A DNA stretch of 64,000 nucleotides from Actinoplanes derwentensis (GCF_900104725.1 NZ_LT629758.1:5284501-5348500); one strand, 5' to 3'. Counted from the first letter of the stretch, positions 16,658 to 25,454 are shown. The notes: generated by a model not told the origin, from the letters alone. A program made the numbers and translations.

Positions 16658-19451
16658 CCCCGTCGGACGGACAGCCCGGATCGTGACCGGGCACACGGGT
16701 GGTGGCACAGAGCAACTCCAGCTCGGTGCCACCACCGGCGTCCGCCCGCATCACCAGCATCAGCTTGTTCGCTGGCAACCACGGGTTTCCCGCGGCGCCC
16801 GAATAGTCGATCTCCCCGGTCACCCCGTCCACCGCGTTGACACCGGTCAGCATCCCGATCCCCTGAAGCAGACTCGTCCCGTTGATCGGCGCCTTGCTGC
16901 TCGACCCACGCACCTGCACGATCGCGGTCCGCACCGTCTCCAGCGCGTCCCACCCGAACATCGCCCGCGCCGCCTGCCCCTCCGTGCACGCGTCGCCGTA
17001 GCCCGCCTTCTCGTACTCGATGAAGAACAACTCGGTCCGCCGGATCGCCGCACAGTCCGCACCCCACATCCGGCTGCTCGCCGGTGACATGTAATGCAAG
17101 GCCAGGCGCGGATGCTTGGCCAGGCCACCGGAAAGCACGAACTCGGTGATCGCGTCCCCGGCCAGGATCCGCGGCGGATTCCGCTCACAGGACGCACTGA
17201 GCCCCGACAGAAAGTTCTCGAAATCATCCGGGCGCCCGGCGAAGAAGACCAGGTAGTCGTCCGGCACCGCCCGGCCCTTCCTCGCTCTCGCCTGCTCGGC
17301 ACACGCCCGACTACCGAGGTTCGACGCGTCCTTGCCGCCCGCCCCGTACGGGATCCGCTCCAGAATCCGGATGCCCCGAGCCTCGAACTCCTGATGGACG
17401 TCGTGCGCCAGGCCGGTGCTGTACAGATCCTCGGCGTCCCCCGAGTAGTAGACGGCCGCCGCCGCCACGCCCAGCTTCTGCTTCGCGTAGAAGGCGGCGA
17501 CCGCGGCCTCCCGGCGATTCGACGGCGCGATCTGGTGATACGTCATCACCGCCTTGTTCAGGTCGTCCGCGGTGAGCAGCGTCGCCAGGGTGGGAATCCG
17601 CTCACCGTCCAGCACCCGGATCGCCTCCTCGGTGCCCCGGCGGCTCACCCCCAGGCCCACCACCGCCACCACGTTCAACCGATCCGCAGCATTCGCGATC
17701 AACCGGGCGGCGGTACCGCCGTACCTCATCTGGTCCCCGCCGTTGGCCAGCCGCAGCAGTATCGGAGCCTGCGTGGTGAGTGCCTGCTGCTGCCCCAGCG
17801 CCAGACCACGCAACTCCTCCAGCGCCGCCTGGTAGCCACCGAGCGTGGTGTTGGTCAACGTACTCAGATAGACGATCGTCACCGGGTGACGATCCGCCTC
17901 GTGCGGATGCTCCAGCACCTTCCGGTTGGTCCGCGCGATCAGCTCCTCCACCGCACGCAACTTCCCGGCGACCTCGTCGTCGGCATGCGGCGGCCGCCCG
18001 GCGAAAAATCGATGCCGATCGTCGGCCAACCCGATGCACTGGGTCGTCGTCCCGTCGCTGTCGAGCTTCTCCCGTTGCAGCGTGTTCCCGGTCATCGGCC
18101 ACCACCACGCCTCACACCGCCGGCCGTTGGCCCAGGGCACCGCCACCAGCGCCACCACCAGCAGCAACGGCAGAACCGACGACATCCACGGCAGGCGCCG
18201 CCGGGGCAGGCCCACCCGGCCCAGTTCGGCCCAGTCCCCCGGCCGCTCGGTCTCCACCGGCAACCGCAGAGCAAGGGTGCTCCGCCCCTCCCGGCTCGCA
18301 TGCCGCTGCTCCTCGGCCCACTCCTGGTAGGCCATCCGCGCGTCCCCCGGAGCGAAAGGGGCCGGCGAACCGTCCGTCACCGGATTCGTCACGACCAGCA
18401 GCGGCTCACTGCGCGGATGTCCCGGCCGGCGCTGCCCCGGCACGAACCCGGCCTTCTCGATCAGCCGCACCAACTGGGCGGCCTGCACACTGTCCGACTC
18501 CACCAGCAGCACCGGATAGGTGGTCCGGCGCCGGCCCGCCCCGAACAGACTCCGGCGCCGGTGCGCCACTCGCAGATCCTGCAGGAACGCGTCCACCAAC
18601 AGTTGATCGACGACGTCCCGACGCTGCCGCCGCTCCGCCTCGGTGAGCCCGCACCGCTTCTCCGAGTTGGCGAAGTCACGCGCCATGTCGTAAAAGCTGC
18701 CCGCCTGATTGAGGCGGTGCCGGGCGAACCAGCGCGGCGGGCGCCACGTCCCCCGCATGAAGAGCAGACCCAGCCTGGGTACGATCCTCGAACTCAACCG
18801 CACCCACCACGGGAAGTCACCGACCGCGTCGGCCAGGCCCTCCAGGTAGGCGGTGTTCTCCAGACGCTGACGCAGATGCCGCTGCAACTGCCCGGCGATC
18901 GCCTCCCGCTCCTTGTCCGGGGACTTGGGCTGAATAGGCCGAAGGTGCACCAGCCACAGCGCCAGACCGTAGTGCGGGAACCGGAGCCGCCAGCCCGCAC
19001 CGTCCGCGGCCAGGCCCTTGACTGCCACGTCCAGCAGATCCTCGACCGTCGGCGGCCGGTCCGTCACGGATTCGGCACGCGCCTCCGGTGGCGGCGCCGC
19101 CTGATCCTCGCCCCCGGCCTGATCCTCACACCCGGCCTGCTCATCCCACAGCACGGCCGGGCGTTGTACCAGCCGCGTCCCGGTCCGCGCCCAGGGCGTG
19201 AAACGGGCACTGCGCAGCCATTCGGCGATCCCGTCGAGCGGATCCGGCCCGCCCGCGACCGGACGGATCAGGCCGATGATCGGGAGAGGGCGCTCGGCGC
19301 CGTACCGCCAGGGCCGCTGCACCAGCCATTCGATCAGCTTCAACAGTTGAGGCGCACCCTGGAACTGGATTCCCCTCGTCTGTTCCTTACCGGCATGCCA
19401 ATGCCCGCGCACCATCGATGACCCCCAACGTCGAGAAGCCGGGTGGTCCAT
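16650..19451 (-). CDS. One-pass membrane protein with type I periplasmic-binding-protein ectodomain (933 aa)
   Basis: Residues 1-420 are hydrophilic and would be cytoplasmic; they contain PLPIIGLIRPVAGG, a Rossmann-like YPVLLVESDSVQAAQLVRLI segment and a long basic stretch. I see no Walker A. One hydrophobic helix follows (SSVLPLLLVVALVAVPWANG, about 424-443). Residues about 450-930 read as a LivK/Peripla_BP_6 fold: TIVYLSTLTN, VVAVVGLGVSRRGTEEAI, IPTLATLLTADDLN, AAVYYSGDAEDLYS, PPRILAGDAITEFVL and a closing GVTGEIDYSGAAGNPW. No permease or ABC ATPase is adjacent, so a receptor role fits better than transport. The cytoplasmic part is of unknown type. The stop overlaps the RND stop tail-to-tail by 8 bp. 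The N-terminus is uncertain (see finding at 19340-19555). Confidence 0.8.
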   Translation of the reverse strand: MDHPASRRWGSSMVRGHWHAGKEQTRGIQFQGAPQLLKLIEWLVQRPWRYGAERPLPIIGLIRPVAGGPDPLDGIAEWLRSARFTPWARTGTRLVQRPAVLWDEQAGCEDQAGGEDQAAPPPEARAESVTDRPPTVEDLLDVAVKGLAADGAGWRLRFPHYGLALWLVHLRPIQPKSPDKEREAIAGQLQRHLRQRLENTAYLEGLADAVGDFPWWVRLSSRIVPRLGLLFMRGTWRPPRWFARHRLNQAGSFYDMARDFANSEKRCGLTEAERRQRRDVVDQLLVDAFLQDLRVAHRRRSLFGAGRRRTTYPVLLVESDSVQAAQLVRLIEKAGFVPGQRRPGHPRSEPLLVVTNPVTDGSPAPFAPGDARMAYQEWAEEQRHASREGRSTLALRLPVETERPGDWAELGRVGLPRRRLPWMSSVLPLLLVVALVAVPWANGRRCEAWWWPMTGNTLQREKLDSDGTTTQCIGLADDRHRFFAGRPPHADDEVAGKLRAVEELIARTNRKVLEHPHEADRHPVTIVYLSTLTNTTLGGYQAALEELRGLALGQQQALTTQAPILLRLANGGDQMRYGGTAARLIANAADRLNVVAVVGLGVSRRGTEEAIRVLDGERIPTLATLLTADDLNKAVMTYHQIAPSNRREAAVAAFYAKQKLGVAAAAVYYSGDAEDLYSTGLAHDVHQEFEARGIRILERIPYGAGGKDASNLGSRACAEQARARKGRAVPDDYLVFFAGRPDDFENFLSGLSASCERNPPRILAGDAITEFVLSGGLAKHPRLALHYMSPASSRMWGADCAAIRRTELFFIEYEKAGYGDACTEGQAARAMFGWDALETVRTAIVQVRGSSSKAPINGTSLLQGIGMLTGVNAVDGVTGEIDYSGAAGNPWLPANKLMLVMRADAGGGTELELLCATTRVPGHDPGCPSDGVR

Positions 19452-19623
19452 TCATCGTGGCGACTGAAGGCGTACGGAGCGTCGGCCCGGCGGAGGGGAT
19501 TGACGGTATCTTGTAGAAAATCACTAACCGGGTAGAACAATACAGTTTCGACCATTGCTCACCCATCCGTGCACCGTCTACGTTGGCGGAACGTCGTTTC
19601 CCTCAACGAGACTGGGGCCGTGG

Positions 19624-20274
19624 ATGCTCAGTGTCCTCTTCGGGTTGATCGCCGTCGCCGAAGCCGTCCTGCTGGGCCTCGTCATCACCCTGCGCCGCCG
19701 CTGGCCGGACCGGTCCCTCATCCTGCTGATCCCGGTACTACTGGCCCTGATCGGGGACAACGCGGTCATCGCAGCCGGCTCCACGATCGGCACCGGCGAC
19801 ACCCTCCTGGCGTTGTCCTATCCCCGCTACATCGCACACGGCCTGTTCGTCCCACTGCTGATCATGGTCGGCGCCGGGCTCTGCCGCGCCCACGGCATCC
19901 GCCTGCCCCTGGCCGCCTCGGGCATCCTGACGGCGGCCCTGATCGCGGTCGGCATCCGCCAGGACATCATCAACCTGAACCTGCAGCCCACGCCGTACGC
20001 CGACACCCTGCGCTACACCAACACGGCGACCCACGGCGCACCCATCCCCGCCGTGGTCACCATCGTGGTGCTGATCGCCTTGGGCGCCGTCTTGCTGGCC
20101 CGAACCCGCAGCCCCTGGCTACTGGCCGGCTCGAGCGCCATGTTCGCAGCCGCAGCCCTGAGCGTGTTCGCCTTCTGGCTGGGCAACGTCGGCGAGTTGC
20201 TCCTGCTCCTCGGCCTCTACCTGACCGCGACCCGCCGGCCCGCCCCGATGATCGCTCCGGTCACTGCTGCATGA
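19624..20274 (+). CDS. Small polytopic membrane protein, function unknown (216 aa)
   Basis: Almost wholly hydrophobic, with about seven predicted helices, starting MLSVLFGLIAVAEAVLLG and ending LLLLGLYLTATRRPAP. No family motif was recognised. ATG at 19624 is preferred because the 23 codons upstream are polar and low in coding bias. It is divergent from the receptor-like gene at 19451, so 19452-19623 should hold both promoters, and it overlaps the GNAT gene tail-to-tail by 14 bp. Confidence 0.7.
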   Translation: MLSVLFGLIAVAEAVLLGLVITLRRRWPDRSLILLIPVLLALIGDNAVIAAGSTIGTGDTLLALSYPRYIAHGLFVPLLIMVGAGLCRAHGIRLPLAASGILTAALIAVGIRQDIINLNLQPTPYADTLRYTNTATHGAPIPAVVTIVVLIALGAVLLARTRSPWLLAGSSAMFAAAALSVFAFWLGNVGELLLLLGLYLTATRRPAPMIAPVTAA

Positions 20275-20839
20275 TCCAGATCGGCAGGGGGTCGTTCACC
20301 TCGGCGACGACTTCCCACCCGGCCCCGCGGTAAAGGTCCACATTGCCCGGCGTGCTGGTCTCCAGGTAGGCGGGCAGCCCATCCGCTGCCGCCCGGCGCA
20401 GCCCTTCGGCCATCACGGTCCGCCCGAGCCGCCGCCCCGCAGCCGCCGGATGGGTACCGAGCACCCCCAGATACCAGTAGGGCCGGCTCGGAAAAGCCGC
20501 GTGAACCGCGTCGTCATACCGCCGCATCCGCTCCCGGGCGTCCCCCGGAAGCTCTGCGATCGCCGTGCTCTCCTTGCTCGCCGAAGCGACCGGCTCGTCC
20601 TCACCCGGCGGCTCCCAGATGGCAGCGGCCAGCCCGCCGTCAGCCGTCCAGATGGCTCCTTTACCGACCCGCTTGTCGAAGAGATGCCCGAAGAAGGCCG
20701 CCGCATGCCGCGGATAGTCCTCGTCCGACGGAAAGAGAAACCGGAGAACCGGATCCCTCTCGAACGCCGCCACCATCGTCGCGACAACCCGCTCGCGGTC
20801 CGCAATCCCCGCCACAGCGATCCCAGAAGCCTCAGTCAC
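20261..20839 (-). CDS. GNAT-family N-acetyltransferase (192 aa)
   Basis: Acetyl-CoA-dependent acyltransferase. The conserved motif A region is WYLGVLGTHPAAAGRRLGRT followed by VMAEGLRRAAADG, containing the pyrophosphate-binding Q/RxxGxG/A-like turn (GRRLGR). Motif B is PAYLETSTPGNVDLYRGAGW. The N-terminus VVATMVAAFERDPVLRFLFP is typical of the puromycin-acetyltransferase-like GNAT subgroup. GTG start at 20839. Substrate unknown. It is on the same strand as the RloAB pair but separated by 53 bp. Confidence 0.88.
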   Translation of the reverse strand: MTEASGIAVAGIADRERVVATMVAAFERDPVLRFLFPSDEDYPRHAAAFFGHLFDKRVGKGAIWTADGGLAAAIWEPPGEDEPVASASKESTAIAELPGDARERMRRYDDAVHAAFPSRPYWYLGVLGTHPAAAGRRLGRTVMAEGLRRAAADGLPAYLETSTPGNVDLYRGAGWEVVAEVNDPLPIWIMQQ

Positions 20840-20892
20840 ACCTGCCGACTCTACCGCTCACCGTAAGTCATCCTAGGAGGCTAGGTGCTCTT

Positions 20893-21507
20893 CTAACCGG
20901 CTGGTGCCTCGATCGCGGCCAGAAACCGGAACATCCCCGACGATGGGTTGTCGCCGGGAAATCGTGTGCCGTCCCGGATGTGCCGCTTCTCCAGCGCGGC
21001 GGCCCGCTCAACAGCCATCTTCCGGAGTGGCATGTAGGCCGCCGCGTCGATGCTCTTGTTCTTACGCCCGTCAAGGCGGCTTTCGCTCTCAGCCTTGCCG
21101 GTTTCCAGGAACTGCGTGTGATCGACGTGATGCAGGATCAGCCAGATCTCGAAACACGGGTTCGAGACGGCGAGCCGCACCCCGGTTCGGGCAGCGAGGT
21201 CGGCGGCTTCCGCCAAATGCGGATGGTGCTGAGACCACTCGACGTCGAAGAGGCACCAGCACTCGTCGACCTCCGGGTCCTTGATTCGCTCGGCGGCCAT
21301 CTTCACCAAGGTCAAAGGTGTGCCCTGCTTAGGGTGGATCTCGATGTTGAGGGCGGTGTTGCGGACGATCTCCGGCAGGCGCTTGAGACCGTTAACGTAA
21401 TCCGGCTCGGAGTTCTTTCCTTCGCAGAAGACCACGATGGTACGGAGTTCGGGGCGCTTGCCGGCCGAACGCCCGAGGGGCTTACCGCCTCTTCGCCGAA
21501 TACTCAC
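20893..21507 (-). CDS. rloB: RloB-family protein (204 aa)
   Basis: RloB family, usually paired with an AAA ATPase (RloA) and found in defence islands and inside type I restriction loci. Visible family marks are IVVFCEGKNSEPDYVNGL near residue 25, CWCLFDVEWSQHH with the acidic residue expected for a Toprim-like or nuclease-like centre, and SNPCFEIWLILHHVDHTQ near residue 120. Its GTG start overlaps the RloA stop (GTGA, 21504-21507), so it depends on translation of RloA, which here is interrupted. Biochemical activity of RloB is not settled to my knowledge. Confidence 0.85.
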   Translation of the reverse strand: MSIRRRGGKPLGRSAGKRPELRTIVVFCEGKNSEPDYVNGLKRLPEIVRNTALNIEIHPKQGTPLTLVKMAAERIKDPEVDECWCLFDVEWSQHHPHLAEAADLAARTGVRLAVSNPCFEIWLILHHVDHTQFLETGKAESESRLDGRKNKSIDAAAYMPLRKMAVERAAALEKRHIRDGTRFPGDNPSSGMFRFLAAIEAPAG

Positions 21508-22759
21508 CCGATCAGCCCCAGTGCCCGCAGCAGTTCGGTCTGGTCGAGTTGCGGCAGAGCCCCGAAGCGGCCGTGCAGATAAGCACTCTCCAGGTTCTGC
21601 GACTTACGGACCCGTTCGCCGGCGAAATCGGACAGGGCGCCGAGCCGGGTGGAGCCGTCCGGCCGTTTTTCGGTCAGCCAGACCTCGTCGCGGTTCAGGT
21701 GGTTCAGCAGACTGGTGTCATGTGAGGTGAACACGAGCTGGGCACCACGCGGGTTGAGGGTGGGATCGGCGAAGATCCGCAGAAGTTCGGCGGAGAGGGT
21801 CGGGTGCAGGCTGGCCTCCAGCTCGTCGAAGACCATCAGCGTGCCCTGCCGTAACGCTGTCAGCACCGGGCCGATCAAACTGAGCCAGGTCTGCGTGCCC
21901 TGCGATTCCTTTTCCAGGTCGAATGCGACGGAGCCCTCAGCGGTTCGGTGCAGAAGTTGCAGAGTAGGCACATTCGACGCGAGTTTGCCGAAGAGTTTGA
22001 CCTCTTCGTCGATCACTCGAACATCTTGAATGCCGAGGTCAGCCAGCCGCAGCATGGCCAATGCCCGCGCCCTGTCCACAAGCTCTGAACCGCCGGCCGT
22101 ATCAACTCGGTTCGTTCGCCACAGGTCAACGGATTCACCGACGACGAACGACCTTTCGATGACCGCCCGCAAGGATGAAAGAACGTCTCTCCCATGCCCC
22201 TCGATCTGAACCAGCTCTCGCGCGAAGCCGGTGATCAGCGGCTCGTCGAAGCGGCGGGCGACCGACAGGACCAGGGTGCGGCCGGTCAGGAGTTCGCGGG
22301 TGCCGGACAGGCCGCCGAGACCTCGCTGCAGGGTCAGGTTCAGGCCTTCGCGTTCGAAGACGCGGCGGCGTTTGCGTTCCGGGTAGTGGAACAGGGCCTC
22401 GTAGTGGACCGCTTCGCCGTCGAGCGCGAGGACGTACTCGAAACGGACTCCGTCGATCATCAGTTCCAGGGAGAACTCGCTGGTTTCCGAGGTGCCTGAG
22501 CCGAGGAGGAAGGGCTCCACCGGGATCGTGTCGTCCCACTCGCGGAGAGAGTCGCGGACGGCGTCGCGGAGCCAGAGGACCGCGGCTATCAGGTTGGACT
22601 TGCCGGAAGCGTTGGGGCCGTAGATCGCCGCCCTGGTCAGCAGGCTCTCGTTGAGGCGGGGCTGCGGGCGGCCGGCCGGTCACGGTCGATGGCGACCATC
22701 GACAGCTCGGCTGGTTCGGCGATCGAGCGGAAGTTGGACACCTCGAAGCGGATCAGCAC
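21504..22759 (-). pseudogene. rloA: RloA-like AAA/ABC-type ATPase split by a frameshift
   Basis: Translation from GTG at 22759 gives MLIRFEVSNFRSIAEPAELS then MVAIDRDRPAAR, the family N-terminus, but stops at 22637 after 40 codons. The continuation is in the -1 frame: PRLNESLLTRAAIYGPNASG then KSNLIAAVLWLRDAV, containing the Walker A GPNASGKSN. From there the frame is open to 21504, with signature region KESQGTQTWLSLIGPVL, Walker B LMVFDELEASLHP and VFTSHDTSLLNHL. The shift falls in the C-rich stretch at about 22660-22668. The downstream frame alone has its first usual start at 22520, past Walker A. Either a one-base deletion, programmed slippage, or a sequencing error. The rest of the gene looks intact, so loss is recent if real. 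Confidence 0.85.
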
Positions 22760-22772
22760 ATGCCCAGGATAG

Positions 22773-22829
22773 CTGCCGGCAAGCCCCGGTTTTCGACGAG
22801 TCTCGTCGGAAACCGGGGCTTGCCGGCAG
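22773..22829. repeat. 57-bp near-perfect palindrome
   Basis: Two 28-bp arms (22773-22800 and 22802-22829) are reverse complements with one mismatch, around a single central base. The outer end is CTGCCGGCAAGCCCCGG. It starts 13 bp upstream of the RloA start codon and lies 84 bp past the ion-channel stop. It could end transcription of the channel gene, act as an extragenic palindromic element, or fold in the RloA leader. Confidence 0.9.
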
Positions 22830-22912
22830 TTACCACCGCATTCGGCCCGGCGGCCGCGTGGCGGCCTGGCGCCGCGGAGGCCTCGCGTGACGGGGCGGGC
22901 GGTGCCGGATTT

Positions 22913-23818
22913 CTAGGAAGCCGTGGAACGTACGACATCCTTGGGGGTCGGCTCTGGGGTTCTCGGGGTTGGCGGGGTGGCCGTGAGCTGGGATTCCAGG
23001 ACGTCCAAGGCCTCGCGGAGCCGGGCTATCTGGTGGTGCGGGGTGTTGTCCAGGACCTGGATCGGGATGGCTGGGCCGGCCTCCTTGCCCCCGGTGGCGG
23101 CGCGTTCGGCCTCGTGGGCCTCCTGCAAGGCGGTCAGTACCAGGCCTACCAGCAGGTTCGTCAGCAGGTAGCAGGCGGCGACCATGTAGGAGACGTAGTA
23201 CGGGATGGCCCACGGGGTGACGTCCCGGCCGGCTTCCAGGATGTCGGTGATGCCGTCCAGGGAGAGCAGCAGGAACAGGCTGAGCATGGCCTGGCCCACG
23301 GTGCCGTACTTCTCCGGTTCGGCGCGGCCGAAGAGCATCCAGCCGAGCATCGCGTAGCCGTAGATGACCAGCGCGGTGATCAACAGGAAGCTGCCCAGGC
23401 CGGGGAGGCTGCGGCGGATGCCGACCAGGATGATCCGCAGGCTGGGGAACAAGCGGAAGGCCCGGACGATCCGGGCCAGGCGCAGCAACCGGAGCAGGGT
23501 GACGTTCTCGCGGATGCCGGGGATCAGCGGCGCCACGATGATCGCCATGTCGAAGATGTTCCAGCCGTCGCGGAAGAAGCTCGACGGCCGGTTCAGGCAG
23601 GCACCGAAACGGATCAGCAACTCGCAGATGAAGCCTGCTATGCACAGGTGCTCTATCAATGTGAGGTAAGGTCCCGCGACGGCCCCGACACTGGAGTAGG
23701 TCTCCAGTCCGAGGCACATCGCGTTGACCATGATGACCGCGAATCCGGCGATGCTGAACCAGGGCGCGCCGACCATGACCAGGCAGCGCGCGGCTAGGTC
23801 CCTTGTGAGCGTGGACAG
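22913..23818 (-). CDS. Voltage-gated-type ion transport protein (301 aa, probable CTG start)
   Basis: Single-domain six-helix cation channel of the Ion_trans family. S1 begins FSIAGFAVIMVNAMCLGLET. The S4 voltage sensor is LLRLLRLARIVRAFRLFPSLR in part, with arginines every third residue. S5 is LLITALVIYGYAMLGWMLF. The pore loop LFLLLSLDGITDIL has an aspartate where NaChBac-type sodium channels have the filter glutamate. S6 is YVSYMVAACYLLTNLLVGLV. A C-terminal coiled-coil-like tail (HHQIARLREALDVLESQL) could tetramerise. The first ATG (23776) has no RBS and cuts off conserved residues. A CTG at 23818 has GAGGAG 7 nt upstream and adds STLTRDLAARCLV; the frame closes at TAG farther upstream. 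Confidence 0.85.
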   Translation of the reverse strand: MSTLTRDLAARCLVMVGAPWFSIAGFAVIMVNAMCLGLETYSSVGAVAGPYLTLIEHLCIAGFICELLIRFGACLNRPSSFFRDGWNIFDMAIIVAPLIPGIRENVTLLRLLRLARIVRAFRLFPSLRIILVGIRRSLPGLGSFLLITALVIYGYAMLGWMLFGRAEPEKYGTVGQAMLSLFLLLSLDGITDILEAGRDVTPWAIPYYVSYMVAACYLLTNLLVGLVLTALQEAHEAERAATGGKEAGPAIPIQVLDNTPHHQIARLREALDVLESQLTATPPTPRTPEPTPKDVVRSTAS

Positions 23819-23868
23819 GATGTGTCTCCTCGGCCAATCTTCGCGAATGGCCGCATCCTATGACATAA

Positions 23869-24819
23869 CTAATTCGTCGGGATGCTCTGCCCGTTCGTGT
23901 CCAGCCACTGGTCGAAGGTCAGCAGGCCGGGGTTCAGCTTGCGGACCGCGTCCAGGTCGCGGACGCCGGTGAAGTAGTCCTCGAACTCGGTGTAGTACTG
24001 GAGCATGTTGCCCGCCTCGTCGGCGCCGGGGAAGCCGAGGCCACGGTAGGCGTCGTGGGTCAGCGGGCGGTAGACGACCGGCTCGCCGACGGCCCGGGAG
24101 AGGCCGGCCGCGATCTGTTGACCGGTCAGGTGTTCGCCGGCGATGTGCACCGTACGGCCCGCGTATGCCTGAGGGCCGGCCTTGAGCAGACCGTAGGCGG
24201 TCCGGCCGATGTCGTCGACGGCGATGCCAGCGAGCTTGGCGTCACCCATCGGCAGGGTCAGCGTGAGCACGCCGTCCGCGCCGCGGGTCGCACCCCAGCC
24301 GGTGGCGAGGTTCTCCCAGTAGAACGTGGTCCGCAGGAAGGTGGTGGGCACCCCGGCCGCGGTGAACAGGCTGTCCGCCTCGGCCTTGGCGTCGAAGTGC
24401 GGCACCTTGTACTTGCCCTGCAGGGTCGGCATCCGGTCGTCGCCGGCCGGGATGTGGTCCCGGGTGTCCTCCAGGGTCGACCAGATCACGTGCTGCAGGC
24501 CGGCGCGCTTGGCGGCGTTCGCCAGGTTGGCCGCCTCCTCCAGTTCCTTGTCGGCCGACATGTGGGCCCAGAAGTTGGTCACCAGGAAGGCTCCGTACGC
24601 CCCGGTGAACGCCTCGACCAGGCTTTCCTCGTCGTAGTTGTCGGCCTGCACCACCTCGGCGCCTAGCTTGACCAGCTCCTGAGCGCGAGGTGAGGTGGTA
24701 TCGCGGGTGACGGCCCGGACCGTGTAGTCGCCGGACTTGTCGGCCAGGATGGCCTTGACGAGCCCGCCGCCCTGGGCACCGGTGGCGCCGACGACCGCGA
24801 TGATCTTCTGCTGGTTCAT
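23869..24819 (-). CDS. NmrA-like NAD(P)-binding protein (316 aa)
   Basis: Atypical short-chain dehydrogenase fold. The dinucleotide-binding motif VVGATGAQGGGLVKAIL is at the N-terminus, followed by RAVTRD (NADP-type arginines), VVQADNYDEESLVEAFTGAY and LVTNFWAHM. HVIWSTLEDTRDH replaces the YxxxK catalytic motif, as in NmrA and HSCARG redox-sensing proteins. The C-terminal region resembles family members of about 300 aa. Could be a redox sensor or a quinone/NADPH oxidoreductase. Single gene, divergent from the receiver gene at 24985. Confidence 0.88.
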   Translation of the reverse strand: MNQQKIIAVVGATGAQGGGLVKAILADKSGDYTVRAVTRDTTSPRAQELVKLGAEVVQADNYDEESLVEAFTGAYGAFLVTNFWAHMSADKELEEAANLANAAKRAGLQHVIWSTLEDTRDHIPAGDDRMPTLQGKYKVPHFDAKAEADSLFTAAGVPTTFLRTTFYWENLATGWGATRGADGVLTLTLPMGDAKLAGIAVDDIGRTAYGLLKAGPQAYAGRTVHIAGEHLTGQQIAAGLSRAVGEPVVYRPLTHDAYRGLGFPGADEAGNMLQYYTEFEDYFTGVRDLDAVRKLNPGLLTFDQWLDTNGQSIPTN

Positions 24820-24984
24820 CTCTGTACCACTCTTTCAGTTTTGAAGGACTGCCCCGCACAACCACAAGTCGACATCGATGATTCCCGATTGAACGAGACG
24901 CCCGTCACGCCGCTTTTCCCATTCCGGGACGGCCCGTGAGCCGCAGTCGATAGCGTGAGAGTTGAAGTCCGGGCGGAGAGGGTC

Positions 24985-25395
24985 ATGTGGAAAACCGCTG
25001 AACAGCAGGGGCCAGTGGTGTTGCTGGTCGAGGACGACGAGGACCTGCGCGAGCTGACGGCGCAGATGCTCGAGATGCGGGGCTTCGTCGTGCTGTCCGC
25101 GAAGGATCCGGTCAGCGCACTGATGGCGTGCCGGGTCCACGACGGCAGCATCGACGTGCTGCTGACCGACCTGGGACTGCCGGGTGTCTCCGGCGGCGAA
25201 CTCTCCCGGTCGGCCGCGGCAGTGCGGCCGGGCATGAAGGTGGTTTACGTGTCCGGCGTCCCGGAGGAGATCGCGATCAAGCGGGGCCTGATCAAAGCGG
25301 GTTCGCCATTCATCTCAAAACCGTACACGGCGGACGTTCTGGCAGGCACTTTGCGCACCGTCCTGTCCCAGAACTCGCCGACGCCCAACTGGTGA
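24985..25395 (+). CDS. Stand-alone receiver-domain response regulator (136 aa)
   Basis: Only a CheY-like receiver, no output domain: VVLLVEDDEDLRELTAQMLE with the acidic cluster, phosphoacceptor D62 in VLLTDLGLPGVSG, switch serine in VVYVSGVPEE, and lysine in FISKPYTADVL. ATG at 24985 has GGAGAGGG just upstream and is preferred to an in-frame GTG at 24955. It lies about 100 bp before the Tad pilus genes on the same strand, so it may act in their control through a hybrid or DHp partner elsewhere. C-terminal tail SQNSPTPNW is short. Confidence 0.9.
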   Translation: MWKTAEQQGPVVLLVEDDEDLRELTAQMLEMRGFVVLSAKDPVSALMACRVHDGSIDVLLTDLGLPGVSGGELSRSAAAVRPGMKVVYVSGVPEEIAIKRGLIKAGSPFISKPYTADVLAGTLRTVLSQNSPTPNW

Positions 25396-25454
25396 CCGTT
25401 AAGCAACCGAGGCTGGCTCATGCCCCGACGAACTCTTCCGATTCATAGGGCACA

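Noticed and set aside
14846..16735. 629-codon minus-strand frame opposite the RND gene
   Set aside because: Low-complexity Gly/Asp/Gln/Arg shadow of a well-conserved RND permease.
17094..19421. 775-codon plus-strand frame opposite the receptor-like gene
   Set aside because: Pro/Arg/Gln-rich shadow with no motif; the minus strand has the binding-protein fold.
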